DNA of 64,000 nt from Agreia bicolorata (GTDB taxonomy: Bacteria; Actinomycetota; Actinomycetes; Actinomycetales; Microbacteriaceae), in the NCBI RefSeq assembly GCF_000938265.1, contig NZ_JYFC01000007.1, positions 1-64,000 on the forward strand, in the 5' to 3' direction. Positions 30,521-39,282 of the stretch are shown in pieces. Position numbers and translations under genes: made by a program. The number at the start of each line of letters is the position of its first letter. Position 1 is the first letter of the stretch. The notes below the pieces were generated by a model. That model searched no databases. It saw only the letters and a list, made by a program, of their open reading frames with translations, and had not been told where the DNA came from.

Positions 30521-30607
30521 GAAGCTCCTCGTGGCGAGGCGGGGACTTGGGTTCGCCGCCTATGCCTTCAGGCTATTGCGCATTCATGACAATGCATACA
30601 TTCATCG

Positions 30608-31210
30608 CTACGCGGAAAGCGGAAGCCTGTCGTCGCGCCCGGTCAGAGCGAGGAGCTTCGACTGCAGCGGCGCGTGCTCGGGAACGGGCACCGGGGAGCT
30701 GAACAGGCCCGACGCCTCGAGCGTCTCCTTCTGCGGTTCGAAGACTGTCCAGACCGCCGCGATCAGCTGTTCGTCGATGACCTCAGCCGAACTCGTCGCA
30801 CGGGCGAGGTCCCAGGTGTGGATCGTGACGTCGGAGACCTGCTCGCGCAGGTAGTCGGAGACCGTCACGGTGTCGTACGAGAGCTGCACCTGCGCATCCG
30901 GCGCTGCAGATCGCCAGGCGTCGGTGGCCGCCTTCGAATACCGAGCCCACTCTGCTGTGAGATCGCTCGACAGCGGTCGCTTGAGCGATCGCGCCTCGCG
31001 CAGGCTGCGGCCCTCGAGCAGCAGGGGCACCCACTGCTGCTCTTCGATGACATGGGTGACGAGCTGGCGAGTGTTCCAGTCGGTGTCGGGCGTCGGCGCG
31101 TTCCAATCGGTCACCGCGGCGAGGCGAGCGGTGAACTCGGCGTGCGCGGTGTTCTGCAGTGTCAGCCAGTCGATGGTCACGATGGGGCTCCTGTCGGCAG
31201 TGCTCGTCAT
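30608..31210 (-). CDS. DinB-like/maleylpyruvate isomerase-type protein (TIGR03086-like)
   Basis: Protein of 200 residues with the four-helix DinB/MDMPI N-terminal fold found in actinobacterial thiol-dependent enzymes: DWNTRQLVTHVIEEQQW carries the first metal His, and SDVTIHTWDLARAT carries the HxWDLA motif. Members such as mycothiol-dependent maleylpyruvate isomerase use mycothiol or bind a metal. The specific reaction is unknown. Start ATG at 31210 is preceded by -10 TATACC with 7 bases between, a leaderless layout. Confidence 0.8.
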   Translation of the reverse strand: MTSTADRSPIVTIDWLTLQNTAHAEFTARLAAVTDWNAPTPDTDWNTRQLVTHVIEEQQWVPLLLEGRSLREARSLKRPLSSDLTAEWARYSKAATDAWRSAAPDAQVQLSYDTVTVSDYLREQVSDVTIHTWDLARATSSAEVIDEQLIAAVWTVFEPQKETLEASGLFSSPVPVPEHAPLQSKLLALTGRDDRLPLSA

Positions 31211-31217
31211 AGTTCTC

Positions 31218-31223
31218 GGTATA
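31218..31223 (-). promoter_or_regulatory. -10 element TATACC, leaderless promoter
   Basis: On the minus strand TATACC ends 7 bases before the ATG at 31210. The divergent GNAT gene has its own hexamer at 31265-31270, so this 66-base gap holds two divergent promoters. Confidence 0.45.
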
Positions 31224-31264
31224 AGTCCATCATGGCCGCGCGCATTCCGCCGAGCCTGTGCGGA

Positions 31265-31270
31265 TAGGCT
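31265..31270 (+). promoter_or_regulatory. -10 element TAGGCT, leaderless promoter
   Basis: TAGGCT ends 6 bases before the GTG at 31277. Confidence 0.45.
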
Positions 31271-31276
31271 CTCGGA

Positions 31277-31807
31277 GTGACCTTGACGACCAGAGATATC
31301 GACCCCACCGATCTGACTCCGCTCCTGGCGATGAACAACGGTGCGATACCGGCGGTCAATCTACTCGACGAGGCGGAACTTCTCGATCTCGTGTCGATGG
31401 CGCACTCCGCCGTCATCGTCGTCGACGACGCATCGCCCCGAAAGCCGCTGGGCCTCGTGATCACGCTGACCGCCGGCAACGACTATGACAGCGAGAACTA
31501 TCGCTGGTTCGAAGAGCGTGGCGGCGACTTTCTCTACGTCGACCGCATCGTCGTGCATCAGGCCATGCGGGGTCGGGGCCTCGGGCAGATCCTCTACGAG
31601 CGGGTCTTCGCCGAGGCCGAGCTCGCGGGTCTTACCGAGGTGACCTGCGAGGTCAACCTCGATCCGCCCAACCCCGGATCGCTCGCCTTCCACGACCGGC
31701 TCGGCTTCGTGCAGCTGGGGGAGCAGGTCACGAAGGGTGGGTCAGTGAAGGTCGCGCTGCTTTCCGCGCCCGTCTTTCCCGCTTCGTCTTTGCCCGAGCC
31801 CGCCTAG
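31277..31807 (+). CDS. GNAT family N-acetyltransferase
   Basis: Protein of 176 residues with a full GNAT core: DFLYVDRIVVHQAMRGRGLGQILYERVF contains beta-4 and the RGRGLG acetyl-CoA loop (about 95-100), and FHDRLGFVQLGEQ is the C-terminal beta bulge. The family acetylates small amines, peptides or protein N-termini; the substrate is unknown. Unlike the GNAT at 14652 it has no antitoxin neighbour. The GTG start is supported by a -10 hexamer 6 bases upstream. Nearly abuts the convergent ligase gene. Confidence 0.85.
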   Translation: MTLTTRDIDPTDLTPLLAMNNGAIPAVNLLDEAELLDLVSMAHSAVIVVDDASPRKPLGLVITLTAGNDYDSENYRWFEERGGDFLYVDRIVVHQAMRGRGLGQILYERVFAEAELAGLTEVTCEVNLDPPNPGSLAFHDRLGFVQLGEQVTKGGSVKVALLSAPVFPASSLPEPA

Positions 31808-31816
31808 CTTCTCGGC

Positions 31817-33508
31817 TCAGGCGCGGTCGGCCAGCAGCTGCTCTCTGACCGCCCTGCGCAGAACCTTGCCGATGAGGGACTTCGGAAGCTCGTCGATGAC
31901 CACGATTCTCTTCGGTACCTTGTATGCGGTCAGCTGGCTGCGGCACCAATCGCGAAGCTTCTTCTCGTCGAAGTCGGCCTTCGAAGAAAGCACCACCGCC
32001 GCGACGACGTCCTCTCCGCCGCCCCCGCTCGGCATGCCGACCACGGCCACGTCGGCGACTCCGGGATGCTGACGCAGCGCGTCTTCGACCTCGGAGGGCG
32101 CCACATTGAATCCGCCCGTGATGATGAGCTCCTTGATGCGGTCGACGATCGTGACGAAACCATCGGCATCCTGCGTGCAGATGTCGCCCGTGCGGAACCA
32201 GCCATCCTTGAGCAGCACGGCATCGGTCTCGTCGGGCTTCTGCCAGTAGCCCTGGAACACCTGAGGTCCCCGGATCAGCAGTTCGCCTTCTTCTCCCGTC
32301 GCACGATCGACGGAGGTGTCCTCCGGATCGACCACCCGGATCTCGGTGCTGGGAAAAGGCACACCAACGGTGCCGGGTCTGCGGCTCGGGCCGATGGGGT
32401 TGCCCAGCGCCACGGGGGAGGTCTCGGTGAGTCCGTAGCCCTCGACCAGGTAGCCGCCCGTCGCCTTCTCCCAGAGTTCGACCGTGGAGATCGGCAGGTT
32501 CATGGCGCCCGAGATCGCGAAGCGGATGCCCGTGAGATCGACCTTGCGCTTCTGGGCCCCCAGCGCGAGTCGCTCATAGATCGGCGGCACAGCGGGAAGG
32601 AAGGTGGGTGGATGCGACTTGGCGGCGTCGAGCACGAGGTCGACGTCGAACTTGGGCAGGAGAACGAGCCGCGCTCCACTGTTCATTGCAAAGGTGAGAC
32701 AGAGCGTGAGGCCGTACGCGTGGAACATGGGCAGCACGGCATAGATGACCTCTTTGCCGGCCACCATGCCTGGTACCCAGGCCCGGCCCTGCAGCGCGTT
32801 GGCGTGCAGGTTGAGGTGGGTGAGCTTCGCACCCTTCGGTGTTCCGGTCGTGCCACTGGTGTACTGAATCACGGCGAGATCGTCGACCGATGGTCGTGGA
32901 ACGGAGCGCCGAATCGGCCGGTGATTGAGGAGCTTCTCCCATGGCGTGCTGTGCTTCGAATCGGCCGTGAGCGCCTTGCGCGCCTCGCGCGCTTTCGGCA
33001 CGGGCAGGCGCAGGGCGACCCGCTTGGAGAACGGCATAGCGCGTGTCACATCGACGGCGATGACCGTGTCGAACGCGACATCGGCGGGCATCGAATGGAT
33101 GCGTTCGCCCACCTTGTCCCACACGATCGCGACTTTCGCGCCGTGGTCTTCGAACTGGTGGCGCATCTCGCGATCGGTGTACAGCGGATTGTGTTCCACG
33201 ACGATCGCGCCCAGCCTCAGCACCGCGTAGAACGCGATGACATGCTGTGGGCAGTTCGGCAGCACGAGCGCCACCCGGTCGCCGTGGCCGACGCCCGCTC
33301 GCCGCAGCCCCTCCGCTGCGCGCGCGACGAGCATGCCCAGTTCCGCATATGTCGTTGTCGATCCAAAGAAGTCGAGGGCGACATTGGAGCGAAACGTCTT
33401 CACCGACGCATCGAGCATGTCGACAAGAGACCCGGCGGGGAGTTCGATCGTGGCGGGCACGCCGTCTGCGTACTGAGTAATCCAGGGCCGGTCGGTCTCG
33501 ATGGTCAT
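31817..33508 (-). CDS. Long-chain fatty-acid-CoA ligase (FadD-like)
   Basis: AMP-binding enzyme of 563 residues that activates a carboxylic acid to its CoA thioester. Core motif YTSGTTGTPKG at 216-226, GYGLTETSPV near 375, WFRTGDI near 450 and the C-terminal lysine in LPKSLIGKVLRR. HNPLYTDREMRHQFEDHGAK is typical of long-chain ligases. ATG at 33508 was chosen because GAAGGG lies 6-11 bases upstream; the frame is open 43 codons further. It is transcribed away from the type III polyketide synthase, and could supply its fatty acyl-CoA starter (inference from position). Confidence 0.9.
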   Translation of the reverse strand: MTIETDRPWITQYADGVPATIELPAGSLVDMLDASVKTFRSNVALDFFGSTTTYAELGMLVARAAEGLRRAGVGHGDRVALVLPNCPQHVIAFYAVLRLGAIVVEHNPLYTDREMRHQFEDHGAKVAIVWDKVGERIHSMPADVAFDTVIAVDVTRAMPFSKRVALRLPVPKAREARKALTADSKHSTPWEKLLNHRPIRRSVPRPSVDDLAVIQYTSGTTGTPKGAKLTHLNLHANALQGRAWVPGMVAGKEVIYAVLPMFHAYGLTLCLTFAMNSGARLVLLPKFDVDLVLDAAKSHPPTFLPAVPPIYERLALGAQKRKVDLTGIRFAISGAMNLPISTVELWEKATGGYLVEGYGLTETSPVALGNPIGPSRRPGTVGVPFPSTEIRVVDPEDTSVDRATGEEGELLIRGPQVFQGYWQKPDETDAVLLKDGWFRTGDICTQDADGFVTIVDRIKELIITGGFNVAPSEVEDALRQHPGVADVAVVGMPSGGGGEDVVAAVVLSSKADFDEKKLRDWCRSQLTAYKVPKRIVVIDELPKSLIGKVLRRAVREQLLADRA

Positions 33509-33594
33509 TCGTTGCCCTTCGCGTCGTCGTGCAGTCATTATCGCGCAGCCGCATCGACATTCCATGGGCATCGATGGCGGTGCGCCCGCCGTGC

Positions 33595-33600
33595 TAGCGT
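33595..33600 (+). promoter_or_regulatory. -10 element TAGCGT, leaderless promoter of the PKS operon
   Basis: TGCTAGCGT (extended -10 form) ends 6 bases before the GTG at 33607. The 98-base region it shares with the acyl-CoA ligase also contains CATCGA/TCGATG repeats at 33552-33557 and 33571-33576. Confidence 0.5.
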
Positions 33601-33606
33601 GCGAGC

Positions 33607-34686
33607 GTGTCGAGAATCGTCGGGGTATCCGCCGCACTTCCCCCGAACTCGTATGCCCAGACGGAGATCACGGCGGCCATCGCCCCGATGATCACGCAGG
33701 ATGCCTCGAAGCAGGCCCTCCTGCGGCGTCTGCACGAGGGAAGCCGGGTGGAGCGACGTCATCTGGTGCAGCCCATCGAGCGCTACCTCGAGGGCCAGAG
33801 CTTCACGACCACGAACGGCATCTTCATCGAAGCCGCGACCGACCTCGCAGAAGAAGCGCTGACGGCGGCTCTGATGCAGGCCGGGATTGCAGCGGATGAG
33901 GTGGACTTCGTGCTCTTCACCTCTGTCACCGGTGTATCAGCTCCCTCCATCGACGCGCTGCTGGTTCCCCGAATCGGGCTCCGGCCCGACGTGAAGCGTG
34001 TACCGATGTTCGGGTTGGGATGCGTCGCGGGCGCCGCCGGCATCGCTAGAGTCGACGACTACCTGGCAGGCCATCCGATGGGGGTCGCCGTTCTGATCTC
34101 GGTCGAGCTCTGTTCGCTCACCGTGCAGCGTGGCGACGATTCGATGGCCAACCTTGTTGCGTCGGGACTCTTCGGCGATGGGGCCGCGGCCGTGGTCATG
34201 GTGGGGTCGGAGCGTGCAGCCCAGCGACCGGATGACGGGTTCGACATCATCGCTGCCCGCAGCGCTCTCTATCCGGACACTCGTCACGTGCTCGGATTCA
34301 ACCCCGGAGAGACGGGGTTCCGGATCGTGCTGACCGCGGGAGTCGCCGACGTGGTCGACGAGCACTTCGGCACGGATATGACTCAATTTCTCGCCGACAA
34401 CGGAACGACGGTCGGTGGCATCTGGCGGTGGGTCGCGCATCCGGGCGGCCCTCGGGTGCTCGACGCCTTCAGCGACGCCCTGCGCCTGCCGTCCGACGCC
34501 CTCGACGCCAGCTGGGACTCGCTTGCCCGGGTCGGCAACCTGTCGTCGGCATCGGTTCTGCACGTGCTGGCCGACAGCATCCGCGATCACCCGCCGGTCG
34601 CCGACGAACTGTGCGCCCTCTTCGCGCTCGGCCCCGGAGTCTGTGCCGAACTTGTTCTGATGCGATGGTCTGGGGATTCGAAATGA
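33607..34686 (+). CDS. Type III polyketide synthase (alkylresorcinol/alkylpyrone type)
   Basis: Protein of 359 residues, thiolase fold. Catalytic triad complete: Cys139 in FGLGCVAGAAG, His278 in RWVAHPGGPRVL and Asn311 in VGNLSSASVL. Such enzymes extend an acyl-CoA with malonyl-CoA units and cyclise the product to resorcinols or pyrones. Followed, with 4-base overlaps, by an isoprenylcysteine-methyltransferase-like gene and an FAD oxidoreductase, the order srsA-srsB-srsC of Streptomyces griseus phenolic lipid synthesis. Chain length and ring type cannot be read from the sequence. GTG start. Confidence 0.92.
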   Translation: MSRIVGVSAALPPNSYAQTEITAAIAPMITQDASKQALLRRLHEGSRVERRHLVQPIERYLEGQSFTTTNGIFIEAATDLAEEALTAALMQAGIAADEVDFVLFTSVTGVSAPSIDALLVPRIGLRPDVKRVPMFGLGCVAGAAGIARVDDYLAGHPMGVAVLISVELCSLTVQRGDDSMANLVASGLFGDGAAAVVMVGSERAAQRPDDGFDIIAARSALYPDTRHVLGFNPGETGFRIVLTAGVADVVDEHFGTDMTQFLADNGTTVGGIWRWVAHPGGPRVLDAFSDALRLPSDALDASWDSLARVGNLSSASVLHVLADSIRDHPPVADELCALFALGPGVCAELVLMRWSGDSK

Positions 34687-35231
34687 CTCTGTCGGTTCTG
34701 CTTTACGTGATCCTCATCCTGCTGACCGGTGGCGAGCGCATCGCCGAGCTCGTCGTGTCGACCCGCAACGCGGCGTGGGCTTTCGCGCGCGGCGGAATGG
34801 AGTTCGGCAGACGTCACTTCGGGCCGATGGTCGCGCTTCATACGGGCCTGCTTTTGGCGTGTCTCGTCGAAACGCTGCTCGCTGACCGGCCGTTCATTCC
34901 GTGGCTGGGCTGGCCAATGCTGGTGATTGCTCTCGCGAGCCAGGTGCTGCGCTGGTGGTGCATCGCATCGCTCGGCCACCGCTGGAACACGCGGGTCATC
35001 GTGGTTCCCGGTCTGCCGCTCGTGCTGCGCGGACCGTACCGGTGGCTTCGTCACCCCAATTACATCGTCGTCATCGCCGAGGGCATTGCTCTTCCCCTGG
35101 TGCACAGCAACTGGGTGACCGCCCTCGTCTTCACCGTGCTCAACGCGGTACTGCTGTTCCGGTTCCGCATTCCGGTCGAGGAACGAGCGCTCGAGGCGGC
35201 GCTCGGCGAGAAGCCCGTCACACCCCGATGA
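34683..35231 (+). CDS. Isoprenylcysteine carboxyl methyltransferase-family membrane protein (SrsB-like)
   Basis: Protein of 182 residues with four to five hydrophobic helices. The C-terminal ICMT signature is present: LGHRWNTRVIVVPGLPLVLRGPYRWLRHPNY, with RHPNY binding S-adenosylmethionine. In bacterial type III PKS operons (SrsB, BpsB) this family O-methylates the phenolic lipid or alkylpyrone, not a protein. The ATG overlaps the PKS stop (ATGA) and its own stop overlaps the next ATG, giving tight coupling. Membrane location fits a lipid product. Confidence 0.88.
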   Translation: MTLSVLLYVILILLTGGERIAELVVSTRNAAWAFARGGMEFGRRHFGPMVALHTGLLLACLVETLLADRPFIPWLGWPMLVIALASQVLRWWCIASLGHRWNTRVIVVPGLPLVLRGPYRWLRHPNYIVVIAEGIALPLVHSNWVTALVFTVLNAVLLFRFRIPVEERALEAALGEKPVTPR

Positions 35232-36274
35232 CCACGGTCGATGTCGACGTCGCCGTGGTGGGCGCGGGTCCCATCGGTCTCGCCGCCGCGATCGAGGCGA
35301 GGCTCGCCGGGCTGTCGGTCGTCGTCATCGAGCCGCGGTCTTTTCCCATCGACAAGGCGTGCGGCGAAGGCCTGATGCCCGGCGCCGTCGCAGCCCTCGC
35401 GCGACTGGGTGTTCATCCTGAGGGAGCCGCGATCGCGGGCTTCCGCTACGTCGATGCGACGAGATCTGCTGAGCACCGCTTCGCCCGAGCATCCGGTCTC
35501 GGCGTGCGCCGCACGGCCCTGCACGACGCGCTCGCGGCGCGCGGCGACGAGCTCGGCATTGAGCGAATCGATGCCCGGGTCACCGAGCTGGTGCAGCACG
35601 CCGAGGGCGTGACGGTCGGCGACGTGCGGGCATCGTGGCTGTTCGCCTGCGATGGCCTGCACTCCACGGTGCGACGGATGGTCGGCCTCGAGCGGTCGGC
35701 CTCGGGCAGAGTCGACCGGCGCCGCTTCGGGCTGCGCAGGCATTACGCGATCGAGCCGTGGACCGATCTCGTCGAGGTGCACTGGGTCGCGGATGCCGAG
35801 GCCTACGTCACGCCGCTGGCCGAAGGCCTCGTGGGGGTCGCCGTGCTCGGGCGCCCGCGCACCGACTTCGACGAGGTGCTGTCGCAGCTGCCGGAGCTCT
35901 CCGACCGGCTCCGAGGATCGCACCCGGTCGACAGCCTGCGCGGGGCGGGGCCCCTCCGGCAGCGCAGCACGGCCCGCAGTGCCGGGCGGGTGCTGCTGCT
36001 GGGCGATGCCTCGGGGTACGTCGACGCGCTCACGGGGGAGGGCATCCGGGTAGGACTGGCCCATGCGCGGGCCGCCGTTGGGGCGATCGGCGGTGAGGGC
36101 GCGCGGCAGGCAGCCGCATATGACCGTGAGTGGTCCCGCGTCAGTCGGGACTTCCGCGTGATCACCTCGGTATTGCTCGCCGCGGCGCAGTCACCTCTGC
36201 GGCCGCTCATCGTGCCGGCGGCCCGGGCGATGCCCGCACTCTTCGGCGCGGCGGTGGAGCGCCTCGCCCGCTAG
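35228..36274 (+). CDS. FAD-dependent oxidoreductase (SrsC/geranylgeranyl-reductase-like)
   Basis: Flavoprotein of 348 residues. Motifs: FAD Rossmann VVGAGPIGLAAAIEARLAGLSVVVIE at the N-terminus, ACDG in LFACDGLHSTVRR near residue 140, and GDASGYVDALTGEGI near 260, as in aromatic-ring hydroxylases and geranylgeranyl reductases. In the srs pathway the third gene is a flavoprotein that hydroxylates or oxidises the alkylresorcinol ring, so the same role is inferred. Starts within the methyltransferase stop codon (ATGA). Last gene of the operon. Confidence 0.85.
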   Translation: MTTVDVDVAVVGAGPIGLAAAIEARLAGLSVVVIEPRSFPIDKACGEGLMPGAVAALARLGVHPEGAAIAGFRYVDATRSAEHRFARASGLGVRRTALHDALAARGDELGIERIDARVTELVQHAEGVTVGDVRASWLFACDGLHSTVRRMVGLERSASGRVDRRRFGLRRHYAIEPWTDLVEVHWVADAEAYVTPLAEGLVGVAVLGRPRTDFDEVLSQLPELSDRLRGSHPVDSLRGAGPLRQRSTARSAGRVLLLGDASGYVDALTGEGIRVGLAHARAAVGAIGGEGARQAAAYDREWSRVSRDFRVITSVLLAAAQSPLRPLIVPAARAMPALFGAAVERLAR

Positions 36275-36308
36275 GCCTACGGGGCGTGACCTCGCGGGGA
36301 CGCGCTGC

Positions 36309-36314
36309 TACGGT
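36309..36314 (+). promoter_or_regulatory. -10 element TACGGT, leaderless promoter
   Basis: TACGGT ends 6 bases before the ATG at 36321. Confidence 0.45.
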
Positions 36315-36320
36315 CGAGAC

Positions 36321-36776
36321 ATGTCTCCGGAACGACTCGCCGCGCTGGTGCAGCTGCGTCGCGCGCGCGACCTGATCGACAGGGAGTTCGCCCGGCCGCT
36401 CGACGTGCCGACGATGGCGAGGCACGCGCTGATGTCGCCGGCGCACTTCTCCAGACAGTTCCGCGACGCGTACGGCGAGACGCCATACGGCTATCTCATG
36501 ACCCGGCGCATCGAGCGCGCCATGGCACTGCTTCGGTCAGGAGTCTCGGTCACCGACGCCTGCATGGCGGTCGGCTGCACCTCGCTGGGCTCCTTCAGTT
36601 CTCGGTTCAGCCTGCTGGTCGGCGAGACACCCAGCCAGTACCGCAGACGGGAGCACGAAGCCGTGCAGCTGATGCCGTCGTGCGTGGCGAGCGGGTACAC
36701 GCGGCCGCGCACCGCCGACTCGGCGACCGCCGAATCGAGCAGGATTCGAGAAGCCGTGATGTCGCTGTCGGCCTAG
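36321..36776 (+). CDS. AraC/XylS-type transcriptional regulator
   Basis: Protein of 151 residues consisting of an AraC-type double helix-turn-helix domain near the N-terminus: ARDLIDREFARPLDVPTMARHALMSPAHFSRQFRDAYGETPYGYLMTRRIERAMALL, then GVSVTDACMAVGCTSLGSFSSRFSLLVGETPSQYRR. No separate ligand domain is present; the C-terminal ~40 residues are an unclassified tail. The following VOC protein gene starts 10 bases after the stop; the regulator-VOC pairing is common in actinobacteria and suggests control of that gene. Effector unknown. Confidence 0.88.
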   Translation: MSPERLAALVQLRRARDLIDREFARPLDVPTMARHALMSPAHFSRQFRDAYGETPYGYLMTRRIERAMALLRSGVSVTDACMAVGCTSLGSFSSRFSLLVGETPSQYRRREHEAVQLMPSCVASGYTRPRTADSATAESSRIREAVMSLSA

Positions 36777-36779
36777 CGT
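36774..36779 (+). promoter_or_regulatory. -10 element TAGCGT overlapping the AraC-type stop codon
   Basis: The TAG stop codon of the AraC-type gene (36774-36776) is the first half of TAGCGT, which ends 7 bases before the ATG at 36787. It gives the VOC gene its own leaderless promoter in addition to read-through. Confidence 0.4.
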
Positions 36780-36786
36780 GGCATCC

Positions 36787-37188
36787 ATGACCATCTCACT
36801 TCAGTACGCAGGCATCACCGTCACCGACGTCGACGAGGCACTCGGCTTCTACCGAGACGCCCTCGGCTTCGAGGTGCAGAACGACGTCGCCAATGGAGGC
36901 TTCCGCTGGGTGACGCTCGGCAGCCCCGGCCAGCCCGACCTGTCGATCGTGCTCTCGGAGCCCCACGCCGGCCGGTCCCAGGCCGACGGCGACGCGCTCG
37001 AGGAACTGCTCGTCAAGGGCGTGCTGCAGACGCTCGTGTTCCGTAGCGACGACCTCGACGCGAGCTTCGAGAAGGTTCGCTCATCCGGGGCCGAGGTGCT
37101 GCAGGAGCCGATCAAGCAGCCGTGGGGACCACGCGACTGCGCGTTCCGCGACCCCTCGGGCAACACGGTGCGCATCTCCCAGGCGTAG
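36787..37188 (+). CDS. VOC (glyoxalase/bleomycin-resistance) family protein
   Basis: Protein of 133 residues with two beta-alpha-beta-beta-beta modules of the vicinal-oxygen-chelate fold: ITVTDVDEALGFYRDALGFEV at the start and VQEPIKQPWGPRDCAFRDPSGNTVRISQA at the end. Family members are metal-dependent lyases, dioxygenases or resistance proteins; the metal ligands are not certain here. I chose ATG at 36787; a GTG at 36778 would add MAS. Probably controlled by the adjacent AraC-type regulator. Confidence 0.85.
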   Translation: MTISLQYAGITVTDVDEALGFYRDALGFEVQNDVANGGFRWVTLGSPGQPDLSIVLSEPHAGRSQADGDALEELLVKGVLQTLVFRSDDLDASFEKVRSSGAEVLQEPIKQPWGPRDCAFRDPSGNTVRISQA

Positions 37189-37250
37189 GCGGGGCGACCC
37201 GCATCGTCAATGCCGGGCGGCGCACAGGATGTCGCGCGCAGACTGGGGGA

Positions 37251-38180
37251 GTGAATCTCGTTCCCGCAGCCCTCCGCGATCGCATCCGCCTCACCCTCAG
37301 TGGATCGAGCAACGAGCCGCCTGAGTGGTCGGTGCGTTTAGACGAGGGCGACGACGGCGGCTTCTTCGCGCCGGGCTCGGCGACGTGGGGCGTGCATGGC
37401 GGCATGTCGACGATCGTCGCGGGTATCCGCGCACTGCTGATCCAGGCGCTGCACCCGGGGGCGATGGCCGGAGTGCACGACCACTCCCGGTACAAGGAGG
37501 ATCCCCTCGGCCGCTTGGCCGGCACGATCCGTTGGATCTTCACCGTGAGCTACGGCGATACTCGAACGGCGATCGGCACCTCGAATTGGGTGCTGAAGAT
37601 GCACGAGCGCGTCGTCGGCAGCTATGTGGATGCGCGAGGCGTCTCCCGCCCCTACGCAGCCAACGACCCGGAGCTGCTGCGCTGGGTGCACCTCGCGTTC
37701 ACCGACTCGTTTCTCGCCACGGCCAAGCTCTATGGCAAGCCGATCCCGGGCGGCCCCGACGCCTACGTTCGCGAATGGGCGAAGGCGGGCGAGTTGATGG
37801 GAGTGCGAAACCCTCCGCGATCGGAGGCGGAGCTCTCGGCGCAGCTGCGTCAGTACCTCGATGCGGGCGAGCTGGTGTACAACGACCGCGTCGCCGAGGC
37901 TGTGTCGTTCATCCGCCGTCCGCCCTTGGGCCGGTCGCTGATGCCCGGATACGCCCTTCTGTTCGCGGGGGCCGTCGCATCCATCCCCGAGCCCTATCGG
38001 GGCATGCTCCGGCTGCGCGTGCCGTCACTCGGGCCCATCCGGATGCCCGTGGCGGCCGTGACCCGGCTAACACTCCGGGTGATCGCGGGAACGTTGGAGA
38101 AAGACCCGCCGAGCGAGCTCGCGGCACGCCGCAGGCTCGCCCGGCTGGGCATCGACGCCCCGGCGATCACGCGTAGGTAG
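37251..38180 (+). CDS. Oxygenase MpaB-family protein (DUF2236)
   Basis: Protein of 309 residues. It has the hallmark MpaB/Lcp-type pattern WGVHGGMSTIVAGIRALLIQALHPGAMAGVHDHSRYKEDPLGRLAGT with the conserved His residues of the haem region, and later RWVHLAFTDSFLATAKLYGK. Relatives include latex-clearing protein and the mycophenolic acid oxygenase MpaB'; the actinobacterial versions are mostly uncharacterised. I chose GTG at 37251 with GGGGGA just upstream; the frame opens at 37122 inside the VOC gene. Substrate unknown. Confidence 0.85.
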   Translation: MNLVPAALRDRIRLTLSGSSNEPPEWSVRLDEGDDGGFFAPGSATWGVHGGMSTIVAGIRALLIQALHPGAMAGVHDHSRYKEDPLGRLAGTIRWIFTVSYGDTRTAIGTSNWVLKMHERVVGSYVDARGVSRPYAANDPELLRWVHLAFTDSFLATAKLYGKPIPGGPDAYVREWAKAGELMGVRNPPRSEAELSAQLRQYLDAGELVYNDRVAEAVSFIRRPPLGRSLMPGYALLFAGAVASIPEPYRGMLRLRVPSLGPIRMPVAAVTRLTLRVIAGTLEKDPPSELAARRRLARLGIDAPAITRR

Positions 38181-38204
38181 CGCGAATCGGGCGGGGCCTG
38201 TCGA

Positions 38205-39215
38205 TCAGACGGGGCGCGTCTCCGGAGAGACCGTGTGCTTGGCGTCGCGCACAACGACCGAACCCAGAGCCTCGTCGATGCGGGTGAGGACGCCCTCGTC
38301 GAGAGTGACGCCGGCAGCCTTGACGTTCGACTCCACCTGGTCGGGCCGCGATGCGCCCATAAGGGCGGATGCGACGTTCGGGTTCTGCAGGACCCAGGCG
38401 ATCGCGAGCTGGGCCATCGTGAGGCCGAGGTCGTGGGCGATGGGCTGCAGCAGCTGCACGCGGGTCAGCACGTCGTCGTTGAGGAAGCGCTTGACCATGT
38501 CTGCGCCGCCCTTCTCGTCTGTTGCCCGGCTGCCCGGGGGAAGCTCTGCGCCGGGCTTGTACTTGCCGGTGAGCACGCCCTGCGCCACGGGAGACCACAC
38601 GATCTGAGACAGGCCGAGCTCCTCGGAGACGGGCACGACCTGGTCTTCGATCACTCGCCACAGCATCGAGTACTGGGGCTGGTTCGAGATGAGCTGGAAG
38701 CCGAGTTCCTTCGAGAGTGCGTGGCCGGCACGGATCTGCTCCGCGTTCCACTCGCTGACTCCGATGTACAGGGCCTTGCCCTGGCGAACGATGTCGGCGA
38801 ACGCCTGCATCGTTTCCTCGAGCGGCGTCTCCACGTCGTAGCGGTGTGCCTGATAGAGATCGACATAGTCGGTCTTCAGACGGCGTAGCGAGCCGTCGAT
38901 CGATTCCATGATGTGCTTGCGCGATAGGCCCACGTCGTTGGGACCCTTGGGCCCGGTCGGCCAGTAGACCTTCGTGAAGATCTCGAGCGATTCGCGGCGC
39001 TGGTGCTTCAGCGCCTTGCCGAGCACCTTCTCCGCCGCGGTGTTCGCGTAGGCGTCTGCAGTGTCGAAGGTCGTGATGCCGGCGGTCAAGGCGGCTTCCA
39101 CGCACTGCGCGGCGATGTCGTTCTCGACCTGCGATCCGTGGGTCAGCCAGTTGCCGTATGTGATTTCCGAGACTTTGAGCCCGGACTTGCCGAGGTACCT
39201 GAATTCCATGCTCAT
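38205..39215 (-). CDS. Aldo/keto reductase (KAB-type)
   Basis: Protein of 336 residues with the AKR barrel. Catalytic tetrad: Asp in FDTADAY, Tyr in ADAYANT, Lys in IFTKVYW and His in LYQAHRYD. The sequence MEFRYLGKSGLKVSEITYGNWLTHG and SPVAQGVLTGKYKPG matches the AKR6/13-type group related to potassium-channel beta subunits. Uses NADPH; substrate unknown. Of two nearby ATGs I chose 39215 because GAGGAG stands 7 bases upstream. Confidence 0.9.
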   Translation of the reverse strand: MSMEFRYLGKSGLKVSEITYGNWLTHGSQVENDIAAQCVEAALTAGITTFDTADAYANTAAEKVLGKALKHQRRESLEIFTKVYWPTGPKGPNDVGLSRKHIMESIDGSLRRLKTDYVDLYQAHRYDVETPLEETMQAFADIVRQGKALYIGVSEWNAEQIRAGHALSKELGFQLISNQPQYSMLWRVIEDQVVPVSEELGLSQIVWSPVAQGVLTGKYKPGAELPPGSRATDEKGGADMVKRFLNDDVLTRVQLLQPIAHDLGLTMAQLAIAWVLQNPNVASALMGASRPDQVESNVKAAGVTLDEGVLTRIDEALGSVVVRDAKHTVSPETRPV

Positions 39216-39282
39216 CACGCTACTCCTCGCGCTGCACGTCGGCTGGGGGTAGCGTGGGAGGCCTCCGATACGACAGGACCTC

